Shown: in pieces, positions 44,304 through 54,117 of the stretch
Layout: each line of letters starts with the position of its first letter
Position numbering within the stretch: position 1 is the stretch's first letter
NCBI RefSeq assembly: GCF_003024155.1
Contig: NZ_CP028136.1
Location: 992,001-1,056,000, forward strand
Origin: Christiangramia fulva
GTDB lineage: Bacteria > Bacteroidota > Bacteroidia > Flavobacteriales > Flavobacteriaceae
Direction: 5' to 3'
Length of the DNA: 64,000 nt
The notes under the pieces: generated by a model
The model's input: the letters and a program-made list of their open reading frames with translations, nothing else
Databases searched by the model: none
Told to the model about the DNA's origin: nothing
Made by a program: the position numbers and the translations under genes

Positions 44304-46052
44304 TTATTGTTTTTCAAAACGGATACTCCTGAATTGGAAACCGCCATTCTCTATTTTAAATTTCAGTTGATTTTTCCCTTTTTGTAATTTCACATTTTCC
44401 AGGCTGAACCATTTCCACTCATCAGAGGTATCTGAAATATGAATAGCACCTAAATTCCGGTCATTCACTACAATTTCAGCCTTTCCTTCAGCACTGGAAG
44501 CCAGCTGAAAAGAAATGCGGTAATTCCCCTCATTTTCGACCTGAAAGGTATACTGGAGCCATTCATTTTCTTTGGTATCTCCCACATAAAACCCGGTTTC
44601 ATCTTCAAAAATATCCACCCCGTCATTACGATAGATATTTCCGTTATTCCATCGGGTACGTTCCCCGCCTGTAGAAACATAATAGTTTCCGAAGTCAGTA
44701 TCATAGTATGCGATCCCATTTTTGCCCATATCGTAATGAACAGCAGGTATTTCCGTTTTGTCAGAAATTACGATCTTCCCAAAACTTCGTATTTTATCGG
44801 TATGCGGCTGGCGCATCATGGCGTCGATCACACCATAATGAATGATGCAATTTTCAATTTTAGTATTTTCGGCGAGCTTCATAAAAGCTTTATAGGCATC
44901 CTCTTCCGAAGGTTTTTCAAGATTCCCGCGCCAGTACTCTAGAATTTCATGGTAACCGTAATTAGTTTTAATTTGCAAAGGATTGTTGTAACCGAGTTTT
45001 TTCAGCGGCCACCAACACCAGCCAATATTGTTCTCTTCCATAAGTTGAATCGCATCGGCAAACCAGACATTCGAATTCTCACCCGATTCCCCCAGCCAGA
45101 TTGGAATGTTGTATTTTTCGCGATAATCCAGATATTTCTGAATCTCTTTTTGGGTATTGAAATTCCAGTATTTATGAAAACTCAGCACCATATTATCGTC
45201 CCAGGGCGGCAGTATCCCATTGTAATTATTTCCCCAGCCATTTCCTTCAATGATGATAATATGATTCTGGTCGACATCCCGAATGGCACTGGTGATCTTC
45301 ACCATTAAATCTTTTAAAGGCTGGTTGCCGGTATCGGCTACGCCGTTTTTTTCGACACCTTCTGTACGACCTTCAAAGCTCCAGTTGGGTTCGTTAATGA
45401 TATCGTAAGCCCCGATAGTGGATTCATCTTTATACCTTTCGGCCAGTTTTTTCCAGAGGGCGATGAGTTTTTGCTGATTTGCTTCACTCTCCCAGAGAGA
45501 TGGTTTGGAGGGATCGCGATCTGAAATATTCAAATCATGGCCCTGTCCACCCGGAGTAGCGTGCATATCCAGAATGAGATAAATTTCATTTGCTTTACAC
45601 CATTTTACCAACGAATCGGTCATTTTAAATCCGGTTTCCAGCCAGGTATTTTTTCCAACAACCGGTTCCTCCTCTACAGGAAGTGTATAGAGATTATAGT
45701 GCATGGGAAGGCGGATGGAATTGAAACCCCATTTTTTAAGAGAATCCACATCAGCTTTCTGAATGAAATTATTTCTCCATTTATTGTAGAATTCTTCGGT
45801 TTTTTCCTCACCTATCAATTTTTGAATTTCCTCTTTGATCACGTGCTGCTGCTGATGTTGAAAAGGAAACTTCAACATATAACCTTCCTGCAGCATATAA
45901 CCTCCCAGACCAATTCCGCGAAGCAGGACATTTTCATTGTTGGCATCAACTATTTTTTGATCCCGGGTATGGAGGAAATTAATTTTTGAGTTTTCCTGTG
46001 AAAAACAAGCGAGAGAAAAGAACAAAAAAACTTTTAAGAAGATGCTTTTCAT
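44304..46052 (-). CDS. GH5 glucanase with C-terminal CBM6-like domain
   Basis: The 582-residue protein has a signal peptide (CFSQ, about 16-19) and a GH5 domain with LRGIGLGGYMLQEGYM, FNSIRLPMHYN, YDIINEPNW (acid/base Glu221) and IPIWLGESGENS (nucleophile Glu322). The C-terminal region (about 450-582) has the jelly-roll pattern of CBM6: DGVDIFEDETGFYVGDTKEN, EWLQYTFQVENEGNYRISFQ and a final FRSIRFEK. I cannot fix the GH5 subfamily; the locus suggests an enzyme for beta-1,3 or beta-1,6 glucan side chains. It lies 50 bp upstream of the GH3 gene. Confidence 0.88.
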   Translation of the reverse strand: MKSIFLKVFLFFSLACFSQENSKINFLHTRDQKIVDANNENVLLRGIGLGGYMLQEGYMLKFPFQHQQQHVIKEEIQKLIGEEKTEEFYNKWRNNFIQKADVDSLKKWGFNSIRLPMHYNLYTLPVEEEPVVGKNTWLETGFKMTDSLVKWCKANEIYLILDMHATPGGQGHDLNISDRDPSKPSLWESEANQQKLIALWKKLAERYKDESTIGAYDIINEPNWSFEGRTEGVEKNGVADTGNQPLKDLMVKITSAIRDVDQNHIIIIEGNGWGNNYNGILPPWDDNMVLSFHKYWNFNTQKEIQKYLDYREKYNIPIWLGESGENSNVWFADAIQLMEENNIGWCWWPLKKLGYNNPLQIKTNYGYHEILEYWRGNLEKPSEEDAYKAFMKLAENTKIENCIIHYGVIDAMMRQPHTDKIRSFGKIVISDKTEIPAVHYDMGKNGIAYYDTDFGNYYVSTGGERTRWNNGNIYRNDGVDIFEDETGFYVGDTKENEWLQYTFQVENEGNYRISFQLASSAEGKAEIVVNDRNLGAIHISDTSDEWKWFSLENVKLQKGKNQLKFKIENGGFQFRSIRFEKQ

Positions 46053-46149
46053 TTTACGGTTTTTATTAGGCTGTTTTCCTAAGCTTTAGATCCACCTATC
46101 CAGGATTAAAACGGAGGAAGATCATTTTAATAATATGTGATTGATTTTA

Positions 46150-47253
46150 TCATTGATAAATTCTTACATAATCTACTTCCATGGTTGAGGACTCAAAATC
46201 AGGATCTATGGCAAACCAGCTTCCTCCCATAGCTACATTCAATATTAAAAACTGATTGGAATTAAAAGGCCAGGTCTCCGAGTTCTTTGCTGCAGGGCTA
46301 TAGGTATAATGAACTACACCATCAACTGAGAAAACTATTTCCTGATCGTCCCATTCAGCTGCATACACATGAAAAGCTGTGGAAACATCATTCAAAGTTT
46401 GAGCCCCATGATTCACGGTGTTGCCAAAACTAGAAGGAGTATGTACAGCACTTTGAACAAAACCCTGATTATGCCCCCAATGTTCCATGATGTCAATTTC
46501 ACCACAAGCAGGCCAACCCGCCGTATTAATATTTGAACCTAACATCCAGATGGCTGGCCAGGTGCCTTCGCCAAAGGGTAATTTAGCCCTAACTTCAACT
46601 TTACCATAGGTAAAATCAAATTTCCCTTTGGTAAGGATTCGAGCTGAAGTATAGGCTGAGCCTCCATAATTTTCTTTCTTTGCTGTAATTTTCAGTAATC
46701 CCCCTTCAACTTTTACATTTTCCAATCTATCGGTATAGTACTGTTTTTCTCCATTTCCCCAGCCGTTACTTCCTGTACCGATATCATAACCCCATTTGGA
46801 ATTATCAGGACTTCCATCTGTATCAAATTCATCAGAAAAAACCAGTTCATCAAAAGGGGCACGTTGCACAAGAACATCAATTTTTTCAGAAGTTCTGGTA
46901 AAATCATTGGTCTTTGAATATGCATTGACGTATACCAGATAATTGTTTATATCTCTTTTCGTATACGTATATTCAACTGTTCCTGTGGTATTCGTCATCA
47001 CTGTTCCATCCCCAAACCCGAATTCGTATTTTATGGCATCGGTTGCACTGGCAATAACTTTTATAACACCAGATCCATCTCCATAAGGATTGTTTTCATC
47101 AGCACCAACTATGGTTATATCTAAAGTTAAATTAGACGGAACGATTTTTTCTGGTTGGGAAGGAATATCCTCATTAGTACCTGCGTCACATGATTGTAAT
47201 AAGGCTAAAATCAGAAGCATCAAAACCTGTTGATATTTGAAGATTTTATTCAT
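46150..47253 (-). CDS. Lipoprotein GH16 laminarinase with N-terminal PKD domain
   Basis: The 367-residue protein has a lipoprotein signal (ALLQSCDAG, Cys22), a PKD-type beta domain (about 40-130, with YEFGFGDGTVMTNTTGTVEY) and a GH16 domain (about 135-367). The catalytic block is GEIDIMEHWG with Glu252, Asp254 and Glu257. Being lipid-anchored with a spacer domain, it is a good candidate for the surface enzyme that makes the first cuts in laminarin, while the shorter GH16 acts later. The gene is separated from the binding-protein gene upstream by a terminator. Confidence 0.92.
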   Translation of the reverse strand: MNKIFKYQQVLMLLILALLQSCDAGTNEDIPSQPEKIVPSNLTLDITIVGADENNPYGDGSGVIKVIASATDAIKYEFGFGDGTVMTNTTGTVEYTYTKRDINNYLVYVNAYSKTNDFTRTSEKIDVLVQRAPFDELVFSDEFDTDGSPDNSKWGYDIGTGSNGWGNGEKQYYTDRLENVKVEGGLLKITAKKENYGGSAYTSARILTKGKFDFTYGKVEVRAKLPFGEGTWPAIWMLGSNINTAGWPACGEIDIMEHWGHNQGFVQSAVHTPSSFGNTVNHGAQTLNDVSTAFHVYAAEWDDQEIVFSVDGVVHYTYSPAAKNSETWPFNSNQFLILNVAMGGSWFAIDPDFESSTMEVDYVRIYQ

Positions 47254-47290
47254 GCCATGTTCGTTTAATATAAAGAGGCTGTTTTTAAAA

Positions 47291-47316
47291 AAAAGAGGGC
47301 AAAATTGCCCTCTTTT
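47291..47316 (-). terminator. Terminator inside the laminarin locus
   Basis: AAAAGAGGGC (47291-47300) pairs with GCCCTCTTTT (47307-47316). On the minus strand it is followed by a long T-run. It separates SusC-SusD-binding protein from the downstream enzyme genes, so the enzymes are made only by read-through or from a separate promoter. Confidence 0.85.
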
Positions 47317-47423
47317 ATATTCTTTCCCTTTCCTTCTGAAAAAGGATAATAATTCAATAGGCAGCAGCTTAGTTTTGGAAGAAATACTTATTTGAACTTT
47401 GAACTGCTCACTTTAAAAAGTTC

Positions 47424-47534
47424 TTATTCTTCGGTCTGTACTAATATCGGTACAACAATATTTAAACGCGCCGTGATAGTTACCTGGTCAAGATCATCTT
47501 CCTGGCAGCTAACTGCCAGGATTCTGATGATCAA
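47424..47534 (-). CDS. Possible 36-codon lipoprotein-like remnant
   Basis: A short frame with TTG start reads a lipobox-like LAVSCQEDD followed by about 25 residues (QVTITARLNIVVPILVQTEE) and a stop. The pattern of lipobox plus acidic residues is that of a surface lipoprotein N-terminus, but the hydrophobic region before the Cys is too short for a working signal. It may be the leftover of a broken binding-protein gene, or chance. Confidence 0.2.
   Translation of the reverse strand: MIIRILAVSCQEDDLDQVTITARLNIVVPILVQTEE
47492..47532 (-). other. 41-nt nested hairpin downstream of the glycan-binding protein gene
   Basis: GATCATC (47492-47498) pairs with GATGATC (47526-47532), and inside CCTGGCAG (47501-47508) pairs perfectly with CTGCCAGG (47513-47520) over a 4-nt loop. 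It is 40 bp after the stop of the binding protein on the transcribed strand and has no T-run. It could protect the SusCD/binding-protein mRNA from 3' decay. Confidence 0.5.
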
Positions 47535-47571
47535 AACTTAATAATTTAAATATAGAACAGTGTTTTTCTTT

Positions 47572-48909
47572 CTAATTCTGTTCGATATCATCTATATAGA
47601 AGGTACCGGCGGTAGTTCCAGCAAAATCAAGGAATATTGAGAATTTATCATATTGTCCTGTTGGAACAAATGCCTCTCCGGCTCCCTGATTACCATCGAT
47701 ATAACTTTTTACTGCATTATTAAAATCAAAAGTTAATTCTTCCCATCCTGTACCACCATGATTCACCTGGACCTCATTAGCTCTTTCACCATTTACACCG
47801 GTTTCTAGTTTAAATAATACCGGGAATGCAGTTTCAGAATAAACTTTCATTGTTATAGTCTTATTAGAGCCTGAAAAATCTATAGCATTAGCCAAAGAAA
47901 TAGTCAATGCTTCATATTGACTTCCGGCATTGACAACTTCACCAACCATGGTTTCAGTAGGATTAATACCAGATTGCTGAGGATTAGTCACCACATTAAA
48001 ACCAACTCCGGAAGCAGAGCTAACATAATCTTCGGAGTCATCAAAGCTTATTGGAAGACTTGATATTCCGGCTGAACCTCCATCACCTGTATCCCCGGAT
48101 CCTTCAGGTTTGAAAACCCAGGTCCAGCCAGTATCAAAACCGTTATGTGGAACATACAATACCAGTTGATCTTCTGTTAAGGAAACTATCTCATATACTC
48201 CAGCAGGATTGCCTACAACAGCACCATATTCATTTCCCGATCCTAAAATATTACCATTGTTTATTATCAATTTCTGGTTTTCCACATCAAGAACGAAGCT
48301 TCCTGGTTGTCCTTCAGCGTTTGGATCAGCATAATAAGTGTAATTAGCCGCGCCATCTAAATCAAATTTCATTTTGCCCGAGGCATCACTCGGAGGACAA
48401 CACTCACCAGCTGCGTTCCACCATACAGTCCAGGCACCATCTTTGCCGTTGGGAGGTGACATAAACCACCAAAGTCTTCCATCAGGTTGTGGCCCACCGT
48501 CAAAAACCCAGGTTTTACCGGCTGCTGTATCATCACCAACGAGATCATACCAGTCCTGATCTAAATCATGGTCAAGTTGATCAACTTCTACCTCAATTGT
48601 TTTTGTGAAAAATTCACTACCTAAAGTTCCTACATAAGTAAAACTTGCTGTTCCGGGAATTGGATAAACAAAGGTGGTTCTATTCGTAAGAGCTTTACCC
48701 AGGTTATAATCCCAATATCCGGTAATCCCGGGGGTTACCATTTCCAGGGTAATTTCATTTCCTCCTGTGGTGCTTTGTGTTGCTACCAGCTCTACACCTT
48801 CAACATTCGTTGTGTTATGTAGTTCCTGCTCATCTACTTGGGGTTCACAAGCTGAAAAAAGCAGAACAAAAGAAACAATTAGTAGACTTATAATTTTATT
48901 AATTTTCAT
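47572..48909 (-). CDS. Surface glycan-binding lipoprotein of the laminarin locus
   Basis: The 445-residue protein has a lipoprotein signal (LLFSACEPQ, Cys21), an N-terminal PKD-like domain (about 35-115), a middle region rich in Trp and Gly (TWVFDGGPQPDGRLWWFMSP, ending near residue 270) and, after a Gly/Ser linker, a C-terminal jelly-roll domain (about 285-445) like those of carbohydrate-binding modules (FDDSEDYVSSASGVGF; FYIDDIEQN). No catalytic motif is visible. Position directly after SusD is that of SusE/F-like or SGBP genes, which hold the polysaccharide at the cell surface. Laminarin is the expected ligand. Confidence 0.82.
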   Translation of the reverse strand: MKINKIISLLIVSFVLLFSACEPQVDEQELHNTTNVEGVELVATQSTTGGNEITLEMVTPGITGYWDYNLGKALTNRTTFVYPIPGTASFTYVGTLGSEFFTKTIEVEVDQLDHDLDQDWYDLVGDDTAAGKTWVFDGGPQPDGRLWWFMSPPNGKDGAWTVWWNAAGECCPPSDASGKMKFDLDGAANYTYYADPNAEGQPGSFVLDVENQKLIINNGNILGSGNEYGAVVGNPAGVYEIVSLTEDQLVLYVPHNGFDTGWTWVFKPEGSGDTGDGGSAGISSLPISFDDSEDYVSSASGVGFNVVTNPQQSGINPTETMVGEVVNAGSQYEALTISLANAIDFSGSNKTITMKVYSETAFPVLFKLETGVNGERANEVQVNHGGTGWEELTFDFNNAVKSYIDGNQGAGEAFVPTGQYDKFSIFLDFAGTTAGTFYIDDIEQN

Positions 48910-48938
48910 ATCTCTAACTTTTAAGTTTAAAATTTATT

Positions 48939-50648
48939 CTACCAGCCTGGATTTTGCTCATAAGCTCCATTAGATAATCTAATTTCAGTTTCCGGTATTG
49001 GAACCAAACCTTTAGTTTCAGGCCTGTAATTCACCTTATAAGTAGCAGGTGTTCCGGAATTATTTACATTGATTGTATAATTAAAGGCTGAATCAACATC
49101 TCCCCAGCGTACCAGATCAAACCAACGTAAACCTTCAAAAGCAAATTCGTGTAAACGTTCTTCTTTTAAAGCTTCCAAGGAGTATGCAACCGGATCTAAT
49201 CCTGCCCTTGCCCGCACAGCATTTAATCCTGTTGCATCACCGGTAATTTCAGAATACATCAATAATACATCAGCATAACGCATAAAAATAAAGTCCTGCG
49301 CATGCATCAGTTGCATATCGGCATTACCCCAGTTATATAATTGTACAAACATTCCTTTTACAGCACCGTTTTCATCAGGATATTGTAAGGCAGTGTATTT
49401 TTTATTAAAAAGACCTGTTCCCTGCTCCTGGTTACCAGGTAGGGAGTAATTGTCAGTTCCCTGTTCTGGCTGTCCTACTTGAATAATAGAACCTACTTTT
49501 CGTGGATCATTATCATCCCAATTAGCCCATAATTTTGGGTTTACTGGCATCCATCCCCAGCCTTCACCAAAAGGTACTAAAGAGTTACCGCGTATAGCTG
49601 AAAATAAAGACATCCTGTTGGTATAAATATTTCCATTATTCCATCCCCAATCACCAAAAGAAAATCTTTGTGCAAACATAGTTTCATAGTTGCCAGTACC
49701 AAAAGTTGGATTGGCTCCGTCCTGACCTACCCAGGACAATCCTTCATTTGCTGCCCAGGGCAAAACAGGTGCTCCCGCAGCAATATTTACATATGAATAT
49801 GGCCAAAGGTTTCTAAAATCTGAAGCCAAAGCATAGCCACTGTTATTAATGATATCTTCTAAATATCCTGCCGCTTCTGAAGCTCCTACAGATCCTCCGT
49901 CTGCAAGGGGTAAATCATTAGTTGGGGTATTATTCATATTGGTCATATAGCCTGTATAAAATAAATAGACACGACCCATATAAGCTTCAGCCACCCATTT
50001 ATTCGCATGCCCGTACGCAGTTGTAGGAATACTTGGGAAAGGAACGTCAGGTAATGTTTCAATAGCCAATTTTAGATCAGAAGCAATTTGCGCAAAAGTT
50101 TCAGAATAAGAAGCTCTTGGGACATCCTTAGGATCATCAATAGCCACAATAAGCGGTACCCCTCCAAAGAATTTAGCCAGTCTAAAATAGTAGAATGCTC
50201 TCATAAACAAAGCTTCACCTATGGCCTGATCTTTAAATTGTTGTGCTTCCTCTTCACTACTGAAGTAAGAAGAAAAATCAGCATCTACCGTTTTTTCAAT
50301 AATAGCATTTGTCCTGGCGATTCCATTATACGATTGCACCCACAAATCACGATAAGTATCTTCAAGAGGGTCTTCAAAATTGTCAACCCACTTCGCCCCT
50401 TTATCATCGGGCCCACCACCACCTAACATCATATCTGACATTAGGTTAGCGGCAATTGTTTCATTGCTAAATACATTGGGAGTATATAACGCATTATATA
50501 CACCTGCCATAGCCTCTTCTATATCGGTGGGAGTCTTGTAATATGTCTCCAAACTTTTACCGTATATATTCTCTGTATCTAAGTAGTCGTTACAGCTAAT
50601 GGCAACGAACATTGTTGCAATAGCTATTAAAAATTTTATTTTTTTCAT
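48939..50648 (-). CDS. SusD-like surface lipoprotein
   Basis: The 569-residue protein starts with a lipoprotein signal (MFVAISCNDYLD, Cys19). It shows the SusD TPR-like core: ETYYKTPTDIEEAMAGVYNA, QAIGEALFMRAFYYFRLAKF, FGGVPL and, at the C-terminus, RADVLLMYSE-like and EERLHEFAFEGLRWFDLVRWG. It forms the lid of the SusC transporter and binds the incoming glycan. It lies 15 bp downstream of the SusC gene. Together they should import laminari-oligosaccharides, judging by the neighbouring GH16 and GH3 genes. Confidence 0.95.
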   Translation of the reverse strand: MKKIKFLIAIATMFVAISCNDYLDTENIYGKSLETYYKTPTDIEEAMAGVYNALYTPNVFSNETIAANLMSDMMLGGGGPDDKGAKWVDNFEDPLEDTYRDLWVQSYNGIARTNAIIEKTVDADFSSYFSSEEEAQQFKDQAIGEALFMRAFYYFRLAKFFGGVPLIVAIDDPKDVPRASYSETFAQIASDLKLAIETLPDVPFPSIPTTAYGHANKWVAEAYMGRVYLFYTGYMTNMNNTPTNDLPLADGGSVGASEAAGYLEDIINNSGYALASDFRNLWPYSYVNIAAGAPVLPWAANEGLSWVGQDGANPTFGTGNYETMFAQRFSFGDWGWNNGNIYTNRMSLFSAIRGNSLVPFGEGWGWMPVNPKLWANWDDNDPRKVGSIIQVGQPEQGTDNYSLPGNQEQGTGLFNKKYTALQYPDENGAVKGMFVQLYNWGNADMQLMHAQDFIFMRYADVLLMYSEITGDATGLNAVRARAGLDPVAYSLEALKEERLHEFAFEGLRWFDLVRWGDVDSAFNYTINVNNSGTPATYKVNYRPETKGLVPIPETEIRLSNGAYEQNPGW

Positions 50649-50663
50649 AATCTAATTTTTATA

Positions 50664-53600
50664 TTAAAAGTCAATGCCAAGACCAAACATCACTGTTCTT
50701 GCCTGTGGATACAATCCAAGGTCAATACCTGAAGCCCAGCTGGCATCGTGCCCAAACCGCACCTCAGGATCCATTCCATCATAACCCGTGAAGGTATATA
50801 AGTTATTCACCGATACGTACAGGTTAAGATTTGTTATCCCTGCAATATCAGCAAACCTTGATCCGAAATCGTAACCCAGGGTTAAATTATTAATTCTCAC
50901 ATAATCTGCATCATGCATAAAAATATCAGAAATAAACTGGGTATTCCTATTGGAGGTATAACTCAACCTTGGAAGGGTATTTGAAGTACCTTCTCCATGC
51001 CAACGATCGAAAATCGCTGTGGTATAATTCTGAGTAAATTGATCAGAAAATGATCTATAAGATTGCATTACCTGCATTCCAAATTTTCCGGAAAGGGTGG
51101 TATTAGCATAAATTCCTTTATACTTTAAATTTAACTGCAGACCTGCTTCAAAATCAGGATTAGGATTTCCAAGGTATACCTTATCGGCTTCATTGATAAG
51201 GCCATCTTGATTTTGATCTACAAATCGAACATCTCCGGGGCGCTGGTCAGCAAAATATGGATTACCATCAGGTGTTACATAAGCATCAACTTCATCCTGA
51301 TTTTGTAGAATTCCATCGGCTTTATAACCATAGAAGTAACCTATTGGCTGGCCCACCTGAACTCTGGAAATTTCACTGGTCCCCTGCGACAGAACATCAC
51401 TGGGCCCATGAATGATCCCTTCAGTATTAGCTATTCTGGTAACCTCATTCTTATTATATGAGCCGGTTAAAGTTGCTCCATATTGGAAATCACCAAATTC
51501 ATCATTCCAGTTTAATACTAATTCGACCCCTGAGTTTTGGATATCCCCACCATTAATAAATGGAGCTGCCGCACCAGATGTACCCAAAATTGGTGCTTCT
51601 AAAAGCCAGTCTTTGGTAGTTTTTTTATACCAATCAAAGGTGATGGCAAGTTTTGAATTAAACATACGAGCATCAAATCCAAGATCTAACTGTTCTGAAG
51701 TTTCCCAGGTAACGTCAGGATTCGTTACTCTTGCGGGATAGGATGTTACTCCTGAAACTGGTTTTGTATCTCCAAAGAAATAACCTGGGAATACATACGC
51801 AATTTGTGATGAGTAAATAAAATTAGGAATAGACTGGTTTCCGTTTTGTCCCCAACTTGCCCTAATTTTTGCATAATCAAGAATACCAGAAGTACTGGAC
51901 ATAAAGTCTTCGTCTGTCATAACCCAACCCGCAGAAACTGAAGGAAATGTTCCCCATCTATTACCTTTCGCGAAATTTGAAGAACCATCGGCACGTACTG
52001 TCGCAGCTAAAAGATATTTTTCTTTATAATTGTACTGCGCTCTTGCAATATAAGACATTAAGCCACCTCCACCGGCAGCCCAATCAGCCCCCCAGGTATT
52101 AATATCATTAATACTTTCAGGGCTCTGCGTATTGTTTACGTAAGCATATTTAGGATTTCCAGGGAATAATAAATTACTTCTTGAACCACCAACTTCATTA
52201 TTTATTTGGTTTTGAAGTAATTCGGTACCAATCAAAGCATTCAATTCGTGGTCTCCCATTTGTAAATCATATGAAAGAGTGTTTGACCATGTCCAGTCAT
52301 TCCCGAAATACTGACTCTGTTGAGCGCCGTCAACATCATCCTGGTAAAGGGTACCTAAATGATAAGTTGGATTCATAGATCTGTTATGACCAAACCAGGC
52401 GTTGGTGCCATATGTAGATCTAAATTTTAAATCTTTAATAGGCTCAATTTCCAAAAATACATTACCCACAATCGTATTATTTTTACCATAGTTATAGTTA
52501 TGGCGGTAATACATCACGGCTAATGGATTCGTTTGGTTAGTACTTATTCCCTCTAAAGTGGGTGTAAAACCAAACTCATTGATATTATTGTCTATTGCAG
52601 GCTGCCAGTAAGCAGGCTGTAAAGGATTTTGAACCAGAGCATTGTGCAAATCGTTCCAATAAATATTACCGGTTGCAACACTTCTGTTTTCAATATTTGT
52701 GTAGGTGAAATTCTCTCCAATTGTAATAATTGAGTGCTCATCATTCTTTTTTAATATCATTTCAGTATTCAGCCTTGCGGTGAACCTTTTGAAACCTGCA
52801 TTGGTTATATCACCACCAATCATACCTTCCTGATCTAAATACGATGCTCCCATCGAATAAATTATATCTTCACTTCCGCCGGTAATGTTTATAGCATGGC
52901 TTTGAACAGGAGCATCTTCCTGAGTCATTTCATTGATCCAGTTAGTTCCTTCCCAACCGTTTTGAAGATCTGTCCAGATATCTTCACCTAATTGGGCTCC
53001 CAGTCCAGGATAATTGTTCTCCAGCCAGGTGTTATTCACAAGTTTAGCATGCCAATCATTTGGCGCTAAACCATCATTAACCCGACCTTCATCCATAATA
53101 TACATATACTGCTGGGCATTTAGAGGATCTAAATTCTTATAAATATTCTGGAAGCCATAGTAAGCATTATAACTAATTTGAGCCGGTTTATTTCTACGAC
53201 CTTTTACAGTAGTTACCAGAACAACACCATTTGCTGCACGTGAACCATATATGGCTGCAGAGGCCGCATCTTTTAATACGTTGATTGATGCAATATCTGA
53301 AGGGTTCAAATAATCAATATTACCTACAGCTACACCATCGACAATGTACAAAGGGCTTGAATTACCTATTGTTCCCAAACCACGAATGGTTATCCTGGTA
53401 CCGGCTCCCGGTGCACCGCTATTTCTTGTAACGCTTACACCTGCGGCAAGACCTTGTAGCGCTTCCATTGCTGTCCCGGTATTTAGTGCCGCAATTTCGT
53501 CGCCATCTACCGCAACGCTAGAACCTGTAACTAAACCTTTCTTTTGAGTACCATAACCTACAACCACTACTTCATCAAGGTTATTTTTATCTTCTTTTAA

Positions 53601-53876
53601 TACCACATTAAGGGTTTGTGCATGATCGATAACAAATTCTTTATTAACGAATCCTACATAAGAAAAAACAAGAGTATCATTCTGAGCTACATCGATTGAG
53701 TAATTTCCATCAAAATCGGTAGTCGTTCCTTTACTCTGATTCTTCACCAATACATTAACTCCAAGTAAAGGCAAATTATTTTCATCGGTTACTGTACCGG
53801 TCACTGGAACGGTTTGTGCAAACACTGAAAATAACCCGCCAAACAAGGCAATTAAAAAGCAAGTAAATCTCTTCAT
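50664..53876 (-). CDS. SusC-like TonB-dependent outer-membrane transporter
   Basis: The 1070-residue protein is full length. It has a signal peptide ending near FAQ (19-21), a carboxypeptidase-like domain (VTGTVTDENNLPLLGVNVLV; GTTTDFDGNYSID), the TonB-box-like LDEVVVVGYGTQ, the plug with SPLYIVDGVAVGN and LKDAASAAIYGSRAANGVVL, and a 22-strand barrel ending in an aromatic residue (FGLGIDF). It imports glycans with the SusD partner encoded 15 bp downstream. It is the first gene of the leftward laminarin locus, with a promoter element about 107 bp upstream. Confidence 0.96.
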   Translation of the reverse strand: MKRFTCFLIALFGGLFSVFAQTVPVTGTVTDENNLPLLGVNVLVKNQSKGTTTDFDGNYSIDVAQNDTLVFSYVGFVNKEFVIDHAQTLNVVLKEDKNNLDEVVVVGYGTQKKGLVTGSSVAVDGDEIAALNTGTAMEALQGLAAGVSVTRNSGAPGAGTRITIRGLGTIGNSSPLYIVDGVAVGNIDYLNPSDIASINVLKDAASAAIYGSRAANGVVLVTTVKGRRNKPAQISYNAYYGFQNIYKNLDPLNAQQYMYIMDEGRVNDGLAPNDWHAKLVNNTWLENNYPGLGAQLGEDIWTDLQNGWEGTNWINEMTQEDAPVQSHAINITGGSEDIIYSMGASYLDQEGMIGGDITNAGFKRFTARLNTEMILKKNDEHSIITIGENFTYTNIENRSVATGNIYWNDLHNALVQNPLQPAYWQPAIDNNINEFGFTPTLEGISTNQTNPLAVMYYRHNYNYGKNNTIVGNVFLEIEPIKDLKFRSTYGTNAWFGHNRSMNPTYHLGTLYQDDVDGAQQSQYFGNDWTWSNTLSYDLQMGDHELNALIGTELLQNQINNEVGGSRSNLLFPGNPKYAYVNNTQSPESINDINTWGADWAAGGGGLMSYIARAQYNYKEKYLLAATVRADGSSNFAKGNRWGTFPSVSAGWVMTDEDFMSSTSGILDYAKIRASWGQNGNQSIPNFIYSSQIAYVFPGYFFGDTKPVSGVTSYPARVTNPDVTWETSEQLDLGFDARMFNSKLAITFDWYKKTTKDWLLEAPILGTSGAAAPFINGGDIQNSGVELVLNWNDEFGDFQYGATLTGSYNKNEVTRIANTEGIIHGPSDVLSQGTSEISRVQVGQPIGYFYGYKADGILQNQDEVDAYVTPDGNPYFADQRPGDVRFVDQNQDGLINEADKVYLGNPNPDFEAGLQLNLKYKGIYANTTLSGKFGMQVMQSYRSFSDQFTQNYTTAIFDRWHGEGTSNTLPRLSYTSNRNTQFISDIFMHDADYVRINNLTLGYDFGSRFADIAGITNLNLYVSVNNLYTFTGYDGMDPEVRFGHDASWASGIDLGLYPQARTVMFGLGIDF

Positions 53877-53982
53877 TTGGATTGATTGTTAAAATTAAAA
53901 CGCCAATATATTAAAGTTATGTTAAGACCAGCTCAAAAGTACCTTTACAAAAAGTCTACAATTAAAAAATTCTTAAAGGAAG

Positions 53983-53990
53983 CAAATATA
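53983..53990 (-). promoter_or_regulatory. TATATTTG -7 element of the laminarin SusC operon
   Basis: On the minus strand the sequence reads TATATTTG, an exact match to TAnnTTTG, giving a 5' leader of about 100 nt. A GTTT at 54010-54013, 19 bp upstream, is an imperfect -33 box. Confidence 0.45.
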
Positions 53991-54117
53991 AATTGCTCTA
54001 ATCGCAATTAAACCTAGTACTTACAGAGATTACGTAATAATTACGCTTATTCTTTCAAATTTCGAAAAAAAGACATTTGTATAGTTAATGTAGAGTTACT
54101 TTTGGGTCTTGTTAAGT

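Larger units (their letters stand above)
47254..47571. other. Intergenic region with terminator, long hairpin and a possible tiny lipoprotein frame
   Basis: 318 bp between the surface glycan-binding protein and the GH16 gene. It holds a perfect terminator (47291-47316), a 41-nt hairpin (47492-47532) and a 36-codon frame (47424-47534) discussed separately. Confidence 0.6.
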
